From Dokdonia pacifica (GTDB lineage: Bacteria > Bacteroidota > Bacteroidia > Flavobacteriales > Flavobacteriaceae): DNA of 64,000 nucleotides. Under the pieces are notes generated by a model. It saw only the letters and a program-made list of their open reading frames with translations, was not told where the DNA came from and did not search any database. A program made the translations under genes and the position numbers. Shown one piece after another: positions 17,432 through 26,774 of the stretch (position 1 is its first letter; each line of letters starts with the position of its first letter). The stretch is from NCBI RefSeq assembly GCF_900188275.1, contig NZ_FZNY01000009.1, positions 62,001-126,000 of the forward strand, written 5' to 3'.

Positions 17432-17815
17432 ATGAATAAGAAGTACAAAATACTACTTAACGGTCAAGAAATTGGAACTACGCAATTGGAAAAAGCAGAT
17501 GCTCCAATGGGAGTTGTATCCGGTCAAATTAAATCAACAATTCAAAATTTCGGATATAAATTTATTAAAGACTTCTGTAGGTCAAATCAAATTGAAATAG
17601 CTGATGATTATCCTGAAGACAAATTGATATCAACTATGACTATTGATTCTTTGATCATTAAAAATGAAAGTGATACTGTAATTAAAGGAATTGGAAATCA
17701 AATTAGCGGAATGGATAGCGAAGGATTTGAAATCACAATTCTAGGAATATCATATCCGTTTTATGAAGAAGAATTTCCACACCATGTGAAAGCCTATAAT
17801 GAGATGTTTAAATAA
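17432..17815 (+). CDS. Small hypothetical protein
   Basis: A 127-residue soluble, acidic protein with a predicted beta-rich fold: an N-terminal hairpin YKILLNGQEIGTTQLEKAD, then MGVVSGQI, and a later strand pattern SDTVIKGIGNQISGMDSEGFEITILGI. The start follows the previous stop by 8 bases. No family was recognised with confidence; similar small beta proteins occur widely beside unknown genes. Confidence 0.55.
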   Translation: MNKKYKILLNGQEIGTTQLEKADAPMGVVSGQIKSTIQNFGYKFIKDFCRSNQIEIADDYPEDKLISTMTIDSLIIKNESDTVIKGIGNQISGMDSEGFEITILGISYPFYEEEFPHHVKAYNEMFK

Positions 17816-17939
17816 TAAAAACGAAATAAAAAGTTTTGACTAAGTCCTTATTTGAAAGTTCACTACTTTTAATTCTCGTACAAATCATAGCCGAAGCCGT
17901 TGTAAGCCATTTGAGGAAACTCAAGATTAAATTTTAAAT

Positions 17940-18560
17940 ATGATAAAGAAAATAAGTTTTCTACTTTTTATAATGCTAACGAGCATTGCTTATTCACAGA
18001 ATGATAGTATTCCTGGAGAAGCAGAATATCGAAAACATTATGATTGTACTTATGAAGAAGGAAATATTTTAATAGTTCAGAGAAAAGGAAAAAAATTAGA
18101 TTACGAAAAGAGCTGGAAACCTTCAAAAGAAGGCTTTGTCATGAGAATGGAGGCCATTTATGATTTGGAATTTTCAGATGGAAAAAGATATAGAAGTAGT
18201 GTTTTGAAAAATATTTCTGAAGATAGTATCACAATCAGTTCAACAATGAATGAAAAGTGCGCTGAATATGAAGGAATACAATACGAACTAATATCTTATC
18301 CTATAAGTTCTATAAAAATTGCACGATTTATAAACGATAGATCATTGGGATTTTTTTCTAAAAAGAAATTGGAAAAGAAATATGATTTAATTGTAAAAAA
18401 AGTTGATAAAGCAAAATTATGTCCGGCTGTTTTGACTTTTCCTAAAAGAAATAATGAGGTCAAAGTTTGTCACTACTATTTGACAAGTCAAGGGTATGAC
18501 ATCCTCTTTGAAACTAATGGATTTTTGGATTATATGCAATACCCTGTAAATTGGAATTAA
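17940..18560 (+). CDS. Secreted protein of unknown function
   Basis: The 206-residue protein has a signal peptide (MIKKISFLLFIMLTSIAYS, cleavage before QND). The mature part is Lys/Glu-rich with alternating beta-type segments and a late LTSQGYDILFETNGFLDY. The upstream gap contains CCGTTGTAAGCC, similar in type to the cassette ends of this region. No family was recognised. Confidence 0.58.
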   Translation: MIKKISFLLFIMLTSIAYSQNDSIPGEAEYRKHYDCTYEEGNILIVQRKGKKLDYEKSWKPSKEGFVMRMEAIYDLEFSDGKRYRSSVLKNISEDSITISSTMNEKCAEYEGIQYELISYPISSIKIARFINDRSLGFFSKKKLEKKYDLIVKKVDKAKLCPAVLTFPKRNNEVKVCHYYLTSQGYDILFETNGFLDYMQYPVNWN

Positions 18561-18581
18561 AAAACTGCACACAGCAAACTT

Positions 18582-19487
18582 ATGAAATACCATAGTATTT
18601 TTCTTCTTACATTTTTGATTTTTGGATGTAAGGCTCAAGGGCAAAATCGAATATTCAAAGAAGAGGAGAAGAAAGCGAAAGAATTTATGGAATCCAAAAT
18701 AGTGGAAATCTATAATGACCAATTCAAAACAGAATTCATTGGAACTTGGCACGAGTTTGGAAAAATATACGGGTTCAAATTTTACGTCGTTGAAAATAAT
18801 GACAATCCTATTGCTGTTGAATATAATCTTGAGAATCAAAGTCCATTTGAATTTAACAAAGAGGCTTTTGAGAAGGAATATGAGTCAATTAAAGTTAAAA
18901 TAAAGGCTTCAGAAGAACTTGAGAAAAATATTAGAACTTATTTTTCAAATGCAAGAGTATTATCTGATAGAATTGAAAATCGTGATGGAACTTATCGTTG
19001 GGTAAATACTATTTACACAGCAATACCTTTAGATAAGGCCAAAGAAAAAACATTCTCTCAATTAGATTCTTTATGTATGTCTTTATTAAAAAACATTAAA
19101 GAACAAGAGGTGTTTTATAATTTCTATTTTCCAAAAAAAATTAATAAAGCCAAGTATTCAGACAATCGATTTTCTTTCTTTGAGTATGATAATTTTCGTA
19201 AAAAACATATGTACCACTACCGAGTTGACTTTACAAAAAATGGAGAACAATTCGAGAAAACGAATCAAAAACTATACGATAACTTAAACGAAAAACAGTC
19301 AGGAAAATTAAAGGACTCCATAGAGAAATGGGGAAATAAAAATGGATTTGAGGACTGGGAAATATCATTGCTTATTGAAAGTAGTATTGATAGAGATCTT
19401 GACTACAAAAAGTTTATGTTAAAGAGTTCGAATGGAGAGAAAAAGTTTGGATTTATTAATAAAGAATCGAATGAGATAATAGACTGA
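18582..19487 (+). CDS. Lipoprotein of unknown function
   Basis: A 301-residue lipoprotein: signal peptide MKYHSIFLLTFLIFGC with lipobox IFGC. The mature protein is highly charged and helical, with several Lys/Glu-rich stretches, and no recognised domain. It starts 21 bases after the preceding secreted-protein gene, so the two are likely co-transcribed and may act together in the periplasm or at the outer membrane. Confidence 0.58.
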   Translation: MKYHSIFLLTFLIFGCKAQGQNRIFKEEEKKAKEFMESKIVEIYNDQFKTEFIGTWHEFGKIYGFKFYVVENNDNPIAVEYNLENQSPFEFNKEAFEKEYESIKVKIKASEELEKNIRTYFSNARVLSDRIENRDGTYRWVNTIYTAIPLDKAKEKTFSQLDSLCMSLLKNIKEQEVFYNFYFPKKINKAKYSDNRFSFFEYDNFRKKHMYHYRVDFTKNGEQFEKTNQKLYDNLNEKQSGKLKDSIEKWGNKNGFEDWEISLLIESSIDRDLDYKKFMLKSSNGEKKFGFINKESNEIID

Positions 19488-19712
19488 CTTTAATATCTGA
19501 CAACGGAAAAACAAAAAACCGAATAAGAATTACTAATACCAACAATGTATAATTACAATTACAACGGATTCAACTACGTTCAAATCCACTGGGTAATTAC
19601 TAAAATCTGTGTCAAACCAAAAATAATCACTAATTTACCCTATAACTGACACCTATATAAAACCGCTGCCCCAAAGTCTAAGATTTAATATAACCAACAA
19701 AAAAGATTCTAA

Positions 19713-20243
19713 ATGAAGCACTTAATCAGAGAAATTATTCCCGTAATTCTTGGGATTCTAATTGCATTAGCGCTCAATAATTGGAATGAAAACAGGAAGG
19801 ATAAAAAATATCTGAATCAAATTTATACATCCATTGACAATGAATTTGAAGAAAGTATCATTAATTTAAAAGCAAGCATCCCAAAGCAGCAAGTACTACT
19901 TGATAGTATTACAAAATATATTAATGATGAATCAATTTCAATATATGGAATCATAACTAAAGCAGATGGAATTCAAAAACCTACAATTAACACTAATACT
20001 TGGAGAGCAATAGCTAATTCTAAAATCGAGTTAATTCAATTTGAAAAATTATCAGCTTTATCTGAAATAGAGGAGTCAAAAAAGAGCCTCGAACTAAAAA
20101 CAACAAAACTTGTTGATTTTCTGATTGAGAATCTTAAAACGACGAATCAAGAGAAAAAAGAGGTCTTTCTCTTATTGAGTCAAGAAATTCTTACTACAAC
20201 AAAATACTCACAATTAGAAATTGAAGAATTTCTAAAAAAGTAA
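19713..20243 (+). CDS. Membrane-anchored protein, DUF6090-like
   Basis: The 176-residue protein has one N-terminal membrane helix (IIPVILGILIALALNNW, residues 8-24) directly followed by NENRKDKKYLNQIYTSIDNEFEES, a pattern common to flavobacterial DUF6090-type proteins, then a long charged helical domain. The topology predicts an anchored helical domain on one side of the inner membrane. Function is unknown. It stands alone in the accessory stretch. Confidence 0.6.
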   Translation: MKHLIREIIPVILGILIALALNNWNENRKDKKYLNQIYTSIDNEFEESIINLKASIPKQQVLLDSITKYINDESISIYGIITKADGIQKPTINTNTWRAIANSKIELIQFEKLSALSEIEESKKSLELKTTKLVDFLIENLKTTNQEKKEVFLLLSQEILTTTKYSQLEIEEFLKK

Positions 20244-20405
20244 AAACAACTCTATATATAGCATGTAACTCATCGCCCATGAATCTTAATTGAAATTCAT
20301 TGCAATTTGCTATCTTTCGATTACATCGGAGAGGTTTGTTAGGCATTTTTCGCAACGAGCCATGCAAAAACACGTTAACTCCAATACATCCAAAATCAAA
20401 TAAAA

Positions 20406-20783
20406 ATGAAAGTTACTGTCGAAAAAAATGAAAAAGTCGCCAATATGATATTTGCGACCATTTATCCTTTGTATTTGAATAGGTTGAAGAAAAATGATAG
20501 AACGAAAGAAGAACTTGATCAAGTAATTAAATGGTTTACTGGTTTTGATCAAGATACATTACAAACACTTATTGATGAAAAGGCAACCTATAGAACATTT
20601 TTTCAAAAAGCAAAAATACATCCTAATGCACACATGATTAAAGGAGTTGTATGTGGTTATCGAATTGAAGAAATAGAAGATGAATTTGAAGTATATAAAC
20701 AATGTAGGCAAATGGAAAAGCTGATTGACGAATTGGCAAGAGGTCGTAAAATGGAGAAAATTTTACGTGAAGAAAAAAAGTAG
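20406..20783 (+). CDS. DUF2200 family protein
   Basis: The 125-residue soluble protein matches DUF2200 from end to end: IFATIYPLYLNRLKKNDRTKEELDQVIKWFTGFD, then FFQKAKIHPNAHMIKGVVCGYRIEEIED, and RQMEKLIDELARGRKMEKILR. The family is widespread, often on mobile or accessory DNA, and has no established function. The upstream gap holds GTTAGGC at 20338, the exact reverse complement of the GCCTAAC box at 17008. Confidence 0.88.
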   Translation: MKVTVEKNEKVANMIFATIYPLYLNRLKKNDRTKEELDQVIKWFTGFDQDTLQTLIDEKATYRTFFQKAKIHPNAHMIKGVVCGYRIEEIEDEFEVYKQCRQMEKLIDELARGRKMEKILREEKK

Positions 20784-20849
20784 AAACTATTAAACTCCAT
20801 TAAAATCAAGTTTAGTCAGAACGTTAGGTAACATTTGAAAAACAATCTT

Positions 20850-21956
20850 ATGAAAAGAATCACCATCATTTTACTTCTTTTTAATATCGTTATTAGCTGT
20901 AAAAAAGAAGAAGAAATTAATGTTCAGTATATAACTAATAAGTTTAATGAGAGTGTTGAAAGTATTGATCAAATCCAATATGACGTACAAAATGTAATGA
21001 CTTTTTCAGATGGCAACATTTGGAACAACAAAGGTTTTGCAATTCTTGAAAAAGAAATCGCTGATACAATTTTTGGATTCTCTTTTTACGGAATTAGAAA
21101 TGATATTAACAAGTCCTCTATTTATAAAGATGGTGTTGGATTTAAAATCTCAAATTCAGAAAGAAATTTTAAACAAGAAAAAGGCGGATTACACTTTTTG
21201 GGTAGTCCAGGCGGGCAAATGATTTACAAAGATTTTTTCAAATTAGATACTGTTTACAAAGACCTTGATTTTTCTGAAACTGATCAAGTATATGTACTCA
21301 AATACACATTTGAAGATGATGTAGAAAACAACATAACTGATAAAACTAAAACAATTGAATTAAGCAAGGAAAACTTCCTTCCAAAAAAAGTAGTTACATC
21401 ACTTCAACCAGATTTTGGGAACAAACAAACTGTCGAATATATATTTGAGAATATCAAAGTCAATCAAGACATTGATAAAAAAATTAATTCATTTATAGAA
21501 GAATTAAATGAATATGATCAACTAATAAGAGAAAAACCAAAACCAAATCCGTTATTAAAAAAATCATTACCAGAAATTACACTAAAGGATTTATTTGATG
21601 AAAAAGACAATGTAGCTATTGGAACAAATAAACTGACTCTCATTGACTTTTGGGAAGTTTGGTGTGGCCCGTGCATTAAGGCTTTTCCAAAGGTAGAAGA
21701 TATCAAAAACAACTATAGCAAGGACCTTATTGTAATCGGAATCGTCTCTCAGGATATTGAAAAAGCAAGAAAGTTGGTTGAGAAAAAAGAAATTACTTTT
21801 TTGAATTTAATTGGAAACAAGGAATTAAATCAAAGGTTTAGTGTCAATAGTTGGCCAAGATATTTTTTGGTTGATAAAAATGGAATTATCCAAGAAGAAT
21901 ACTATGGGTTTTCTGACCAAATTGAAAAAGACATTAAGAGACTTATTAGCCAATAG
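20850..21956 (+). CDS. Lipoprotein with TlpA-like thioredoxin domain
   Basis: The ATG at 20850 gives 368 residues with a lipoprotein signal (MKRITIILLLFNIVISC). An in-frame TTG at 20835 would add five residues before it and is less likely. Residues about 30-230 form an N-terminal domain typical of flavobacterial TlpA fusions. The C-terminal thioredoxin-like domain (from about residue 245) carries the redox motif WCGPC and the cis-Pro segment NSWPRYFLVDKNG. It is expected to act on thiols in the periplasm or at the outer membrane. Confidence 0.8.
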   Translation: MKRITIILLLFNIVISCKKEEEINVQYITNKFNESVESIDQIQYDVQNVMTFSDGNIWNNKGFAILEKEIADTIFGFSFYGIRNDINKSSIYKDGVGFKISNSERNFKQEKGGLHFLGSPGGQMIYKDFFKLDTVYKDLDFSETDQVYVLKYTFEDDVENNITDKTKTIELSKENFLPKKVVTSLQPDFGNKQTVEYIFENIKVNQDIDKKINSFIEELNEYDQLIREKPKPNPLLKKSLPEITLKDLFDEKDNVAIGTNKLTLIDFWEVWCGPCIKAFPKVEDIKNNYSKDLIVIGIVSQDIEKARKLVEKKEITFLNLIGNKELNQRFSVNSWPRYFLVDKNGIIQEEYYGFSDQIEKDIKRLISQ

Positions 21957-22000
21957 TATAGCTACTTAACAGTCCTTATAAATAGTTACTAGCCTTAGTA

Positions 22001-22058
22001 TACTCACAAAAATCCTCACAGATTTTCTATTCGGTTTGTATTTACTAAATTAGTTGTT
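22001..22058 (+). repeat. Cassette-associated intergenic repeat, copy 3
   Basis: TACTCACAAAAATCCT, then CTATTCGGTTT and TTTACTAAATTAG, align with copies 1 and 2 with more differences than those two show from each other. Confidence 0.6.
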
Positions 22059-22139
22059 TCATAATGCAACTAATTTTTTACAATCCCTTTAGGTGTCATT
22101 AGCAAATAAAACCAATAACTATAGTTTTAATACAAGTTT

Positions 22140-22265
22140 ATGTTACAAGCCATCCACCAAAATTTAAACTTCTATCGTTCATTTACTTCTACATATACGC
22201 CTAGTTTAAGAATTGTAAAACGATCTACTGACATACATTACAATCAAAATCTTACTATTTTATAA
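22140..22265 (+). CDS. Possible 41-residue short reading frame before the SulP gene
   Basis: ATG at 22140 opens 41 codons (begins MLQAIHQNLNFYRS, ends NQNLTIL), stopping 18 bases before the SulP start. Composition is neutral and no family is seen; it may be chance or a leader peptide. Confidence 0.2.
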   Translation: MLQAIHQNLNFYRSFTSTYTPSLRIVKRSTDIHYNQNLTIL

Positions 22266-22283
22266 GCCCAGATAATTATATAC

Positions 22284-24509
22284 ATGGAAGTTACACCAAA
22301 AAAAGGATTTAAGGGTTTAGTTGAAAATTGGCAAAGTGATCTTATCGCAGCAGTGAGTGTGTCTCTTATTGCTTTACCCCTTTCATTAGGTATTGCATTG
22401 GCAGCAGGAGCACCTGCAATGTCAGGGATCATTTCAGCAATTGTAGGAGGTGTTGTGACTACTCTTTATAGAGGTGGTCATATCTCTGTAAATGGCCCTG
22501 CTAAAGGAGTTATCGCAGTTATACTATTGGGTATTGCATTAATGGATGACGGCTCAGGACAAGCCTTTAATTATGTCTTGGCAGCAGTGGTTGTTTCTGG
22601 TGCAATTCAAGTATTATTAGGGTTATTAAAGTTGGGTCGATTAGCCGATATCTTCCATTCTTCTGTGATTCACGGTATTTTGGCAGCCATCGGGATTATC
22701 ATCTTTGTCAAGCAAATCCATGTTGCCATGGGTACGCATTCTGATAGCCCGAGCATTATTCAAAACCTTATTGATGCCTTTAAATACTTACCTCAAGCAA
22801 ACCCTTTTGTAGTAATTATTGCATTAGTAGGCTTACTTTTATTATTGTTTCATTCCAAAATTAGCAATCGTCTTTTCCATATTTTACCCACACCGATGTG
22901 GGTCATAGCACTCTCTATTCCGTTTGTGTATTTTTTCAATTTCTTCGATCCACATACGCTTTCATTTTTTGGAAAAGCATATGAAGTCGGTCCAAGTCTA
23001 TTGTTAGATATTCCAGATAATATTATGGATTCTATAATGTATCCTAATTTTGGTAAAATTAATACCATTGAGTTCTGGACAACCGTAGTCTCTATTTTAA
23101 TCATCACAAGTATTGAGTCATTAGCTATTGCAAAAGCAGTTGACAAAATTGACCCATACAAACGAAAAACAAATTTGAATAAGGATCTGACAGGTATTGG
23201 CTTGAGTACTATGGCAGCAGGTATGATTGGAGGTTTACCCATTATTGCTGTGATCATTCGAAGTACGGTTAATATCCACAATGGTGCAAAAACAAAGTGG
23301 TCCAATATGTACCAAGGACTGCTACTATTACTTTTTATTGTGGTATTGAGTCCAATAATGAGACAAGTACCACTATGTGCTTTTGCGATCTTACTGGTGT
23401 ATACAGGTTTTAAATTAGCTTCTCCTGCTGTATTTAAACAAGTGTATAACCAAGGAATTGAGCAATTAATATTTTTTATAGCTACATTGGTGCTCACCCT
23501 CTACACTAATTTATTAATTGGATTACTTGGCGGATTATTATTGGCTATGGTAAGCCATATGCTATTAGCAAAAGTATCTATCCCTCAATTTTTTAAAATG
23601 GTGTATCGTTCAGGTTCAGATTTGATTATGCAACCAGATGGTAGTTATGATTTAAAGATCAAAGGGATTGCAAACTTTTTAGGCATCTTAAAGATTGATA
23701 AAATGGTAGCTCAAATCCCTTCTGGAGCAAATGTCAATATTGATTTATCAGAAACAAGATTGGTAGGAATTACCTATATGGATTATATCGTGGATTACCT
23801 CAAAATGCAAAAGAATACAGGCGGTAATGTTATCATTAGAGGATTGGATTCTCATGTCTCATCATCTACCCATAATAGAGCATTAAAAATTGCTTTAAAT
23901 AATCCCGTAGTAAAATTATCACCAAGACAAATTCGTTTACAAAATTTGGCCAGTGAAAAAGATTATCAATACACAAATCAAGTAGATTGGAATACAACCT
24001 ATCTAAAGAAATTTCACTTTTTTGAAATTAGACCTATTGAACGCAAATCAAATTGCCTCAAAGGAACATTTAAAGGCCTAGATGTACCTTGGGAAATTTC
24101 AGATGTAACTTTTAGTGAAGGAGCTGCTTTTACAGCTGAAACGTTTAACATGACACTAATGGTTCTAAAATTACAAAAAAAGATACCTGTTTTCACAATG
24201 GAAAAAGAAGGGGTATTTGAAAAAATATTTGATCGTGTAATGGCATATACGGGCTATAAGGATATCGATTTTGAAATGTATCCAGATTTTTCCAAAAAAT
24301 TTCTGATTATGGGAAATCAGGAATCTGAAATTAGAGCATTTTTCACAGATGAAGTCATTCGTTTTTTTGAAAGTCATCAAATTTACCGTGTAGAAAGTAA
24401 TGGCGAAGCACTTGTCTTTTTCGATAAAATCAAATTAGCAAGAACAGATGAAACTGTTGCATTTATAGAGTACGGTAAAGAATTGGCCACACTCTTACAT
24501 AAAGTGTAA
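22284..24509 (+). CDS. SulP family anion transporter with STAS-like and extra C-terminal domain
   Basis: The 741-residue protein opens with the SulP core: about 10-12 membrane helices between residues 15 and 425, with the family motifs LPLSLGIALAAGAP, GGHISVNGPAKGVIAV and the ESLAIAKAVDK block. SulP proteins move sulfate, bicarbonate or other anions; the substrate here is unknown. After the membrane part, residues about 450-550 resemble a STAS domain (VNIDLSETRLVGITYMDYIVDYL). A further 180 soluble residues (from about 560) are not part of a standard SulP and were not recognised. It is a single gene. Confidence 0.85.
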   Translation: MEVTPKKGFKGLVENWQSDLIAAVSVSLIALPLSLGIALAAGAPAMSGIISAIVGGVVTTLYRGGHISVNGPAKGVIAVILLGIALMDDGSGQAFNYVLAAVVVSGAIQVLLGLLKLGRLADIFHSSVIHGILAAIGIIIFVKQIHVAMGTHSDSPSIIQNLIDAFKYLPQANPFVVIIALVGLLLLLFHSKISNRLFHILPTPMWVIALSIPFVYFFNFFDPHTLSFFGKAYEVGPSLLLDIPDNIMDSIMYPNFGKINTIEFWTTVVSILIITSIESLAIAKAVDKIDPYKRKTNLNKDLTGIGLSTMAAGMIGGLPIIAVIIRSTVNIHNGAKTKWSNMYQGLLLLLFIVVLSPIMRQVPLCAFAILLVYTGFKLASPAVFKQVYNQGIEQLIFFIATLVLTLYTNLLIGLLGGLLLAMVSHMLLAKVSIPQFFKMVYRSGSDLIMQPDGSYDLKIKGIANFLGILKIDKMVAQIPSGANVNIDLSETRLVGITYMDYIVDYLKMQKNTGGNVIIRGLDSHVSSSTHNRALKIALNNPVVKLSPRQIRLQNLASEKDYQYTNQVDWNTTYLKKFHFFEIRPIERKSNCLKGTFKGLDVPWEISDVTFSEGAAFTAETFNMTLMVLKLQKKIPVFTMEKEGVFEKIFDRVMAYTGYKDIDFEMYPDFSKKFLIMGNQESEIRAFFTDEVIRFFESHQIYRVESNGEALVFFDKIKLARTDETVAFIEYGKELATLLHKV

Positions 24510-24825
24510 ATTAAAGTATAGCAACAGAAGAAAAAATTGGTCATCTTACGCTGTATAAGACAGCTAACATATTTTAGCATTGTAAGCCAAGAGACAACTA
24601 TTGGGGTCACTCATTTTGTTTAAACCAAGGACATCTTGAACATACCACTAGTTGAATCATTTCCAAACGCTACACATCGTATACGTAAAATTATTCCTCA
24701 AAGAAGAGAAAAGTAATTAAACAATTTAAAATCGTTCTATAAATTAATCAACAGTATTATTTGGGGTATTTACTTTAGATTCCTAACTTAAATGACAAAA
24801 TACTGATTGACTTAACTATATCATT
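24510..24825. other. Gene-free spacer, nothing recognised
   Basis: No coding sequence, hairpin terminator or repeat of note was found in this AT-rich stretch. Confidence 0.5.
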
Positions 24826-25362
24826 ATGGAACAATTTTTAAATCTCCTAATATCTGCGCTTATTAGTAGCAGTATTGTTGGTGTTATTCTAGGATTAATT
24901 TTCAAAAGAAGAAATGAAATAATTGCTTCTGAAGTTAAAAACCAGTTTGAAAAAAACATGACCGTTTTTAAATCAAATTATATATGGAAAGAGAAGATTA
25001 TTTCTGAGTTACTTGGACAAATCTATATGCAATTTAATAGAACAAAAAGAGCATTTGATAGATATCAAGACACGAATGTGTATTTAGAAGCAAAAGTGTT
25101 AAAAGACGGAAATGAAAAAATAAGAAACTTACTGCTGGAAAAAGCCCATTTAATTCCATTAGAACTCACAGATGATGCCAGTCAACTCATTGAACATTAT
25201 GATGTATGGCTTGAAGAATTTAATAAGCATAGAAATGATGAAAATCCAAATTTAGATCAGAAATTTATTTTTGCAGGCCCTAAAGGCTATATATTTCCGC
25301 GTGTAGCAGAGCAGAATTTTAAGAAAAAATACCACGAATTAAGAGAAGAACTATTCACATAA
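24826..25362 (+). CDS. Membrane-anchored protein of unknown function
   Basis: The 178-residue protein has a single N-terminal membrane helix (LLISALISSSIVGVILGLIF, residues 7-26) followed by a basic KRR stop-transfer and a long helical cytoplasmic domain with a probable coiled-coil segment (ASEVKNQFEKNMTVF). The last 40 residues include FIFAGPKGYIFPRVAEQNF. No family was recognised; the topology resembles phage-defence or signalling membrane accessory proteins, but nothing in the sequence shows such a role. Confidence 0.55.
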   Translation: MEQFLNLLISALISSSIVGVILGLIFKRRNEIIASEVKNQFEKNMTVFKSNYIWKEKIISELLGQIYMQFNRTKRAFDRYQDTNVYLEAKVLKDGNEKIRNLLLEKAHLIPLELTDDASQLIEHYDVWLEEFNKHRNDENPNLDQKFIFAGPKGYIFPRVAEQNFKKKYHELREELFT

Positions 25363-25412
25363 GTCACAACACATACTTCCCATAATTAGTAACAAAAAAA
25401 TAGTAGAACACT

Positions 25413-25919
25413 ATGAAAAAAGTATTCCTACCCAGTAGCATCTTCGTTTTCTTTTTATTGTTTTCAATAAACTCATATGCATGCACTTGTAATTGCAAAT
25501 GGGATTGCACATTTAGTAAAATTTCTACAAAAAATGATTTTGTTGCTTTAGTAAAAGTTATTGAATACTCAGATTATTTGGATATAGAAAATAGATATGG
25601 AGAAAAAAGACCTTATTCAATAACTGTAGAAATCATCAAAAAATATAAAGGCACAGAACATCGTAAAAGAATAAAAATATGGGGTGATAATGGTTTTTTA
25701 TGTAGACCTTATATCTCCGAACTTAAAATTGGAAGCTATTATTTAATTGCACCTAACATCATAAATAGCACTTCTGAACTAGGCAATGCTGGAGACTATG
25801 ACTTCTTTGTATGCGATGTTGATTATTTAGAAGTAGATTTCGATCAAAAAGTAGCCATTGGTGAATATTCTAAATGGCGAAAAAATATAACACTAGCAGA
25901 ATTTGAGCGTAAACTTTAA
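25413..25919 (+). CDS. Secreted TIMP/NTR-like protein
   Basis: The 168-residue protein has a signal peptide whose predicted cleavage (after SYA, residue 23) leaves the mature N-terminus CTCNC. An N-terminal Cys-x-Cys is the hallmark of tissue inhibitors of metalloproteinases and related netrin-like OB folds. Further support: DFVALVKVIEY as an early strand, YSITVEIIKKYKG, IKIWGDNGFLCRPYISELKIGSYYLIAP, and a last cysteine in FFVCDVDY. Bacterial members are of unknown function; protease inhibition is inferred only. It is a single gene after the membrane-anchored protein gene. Confidence 0.6.
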   Translation: MKKVFLPSSIFVFFLLFSINSYACTCNCKWDCTFSKISTKNDFVALVKVIEYSDYLDIENRYGEKRPYSITVEIIKKYKGTEHRKRIKIWGDNGFLCRPYISELKIGSYYLIAPNIINSTSELGNAGDYDFFVCDVDYLEVDFDQKVAIGEYSKWRKNITLAEFERKL

Positions 25920-26020
25920 AAATAGAAATCAAACGAAACGATCAATTCCATCCAGATTAGATTATCGAACAGGAGTTTAAAAAAATAAATACTCGGAAGT
26001 AACAAGATACACCAATAATT

Positions 26021-26710
26021 ATGAGACTCATAAGAAACACAATAGCCGTTTTAAGCATATTCCTTTTGGCTTGTCATGGACAAAAAGAAAAGCAAGAGTC
26101 CGAATTAGAATCAAAACCCATTATTGAATCTTCAACAGAGACAAAAACAACATCAAATGTCTTTATAGATTATTCAGAGGCTGTAGCGCTTTTTGCTCAA
26201 GAAGTTTTGGGAGAGAACATAAGAATCCACGTATTTGATGTATCCGCTTTGGAAGGGCCTAAATGTTTAGAAGTATTCAAATCAAATGGACTTGAAAAAA
26301 TTGTAGCCTATTCAAACAAAACGTATCCAAAAAATACAGCTCCCAATTATTACGAACATTTTACTGTATTTACCGCCACATACAATAGTTCTGAAAATGC
26401 AAAAAACAACTTTGAACAATTAAAATCAGATTCCAAATACGGACTTACAGATTTGGAAAACATACATGGAACGCTTGCTGAAAGAGTAAAACTCCTAACG
26501 ATAGGAGCAAAACCTGGAGGAATGATCATTCAAAAAGGAAAACAACTTTTTAGTTTAGTAGAAACTTGTAGAAATCCACCACATGGAGACAATTGGACTG
26601 CCTATGAAAATAAATTTATTTCATATATAACAGCACAAGATGAAGAAATTGAAGTCTTAAATGCCGATTGTGGCACGGACAGATATTATCTTGAAAAAAG
26701 AAAAAACTAA
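26021..26710 (+). CDS. Lipoprotein of unknown function
   Basis: A 229-residue lipoprotein with signal peptide MRLIRNTIAVLSIFLLAC, then a low-complexity Glu/Ser linker to about residue 45. The remaining domain contains an alpha/beta pattern (FTVFTATYNSSENAKNNFEQLK) and cysteines in VETCRNPP and NADCGTD. No family was recognised. It converges on the LytTR regulator gene. Confidence 0.58.
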   Translation: MRLIRNTIAVLSIFLLACHGQKEKQESELESKPIIESSTETKTTSNVFIDYSEAVALFAQEVLGENIRIHVFDVSALEGPKCLEVFKSNGLEKIVAYSNKTYPKNTAPNYYEHFTVFTATYNSSENAKNNFEQLKSDSKYGLTDLENIHGTLAERVKLLTIGAKPGGMIIQKGKQLFSLVETCRNPPHGDNWTAYENKFISYITAQDEEIEVLNADCGTDRYYLEKRKN

Positions 26711-26774
26711 TGGAGGATCCTAGATTACACACGATAGTAAAAGTAGCGGCGTAACGTACCTCAACATATACACA

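Larger units (their letters stand above)
21957..22283. other. Spacer upstream of the SulP gene
   Basis: The left third is copy 3 of the cassette-associated repeat; the rest is AT-rich and includes a possible 41-codon reading frame that ends 18 bases before the SulP start. No convincing promoter was found; a near-match to the -7 box lies around 22121-22130. Confidence 0.5.

Noticed and set aside
17154-17815. A toxin-antitoxin pair
   Set aside because: Size and spacing fit, but no toxin or antitoxin motif is visible in either protein, so both are left as hypothetical.
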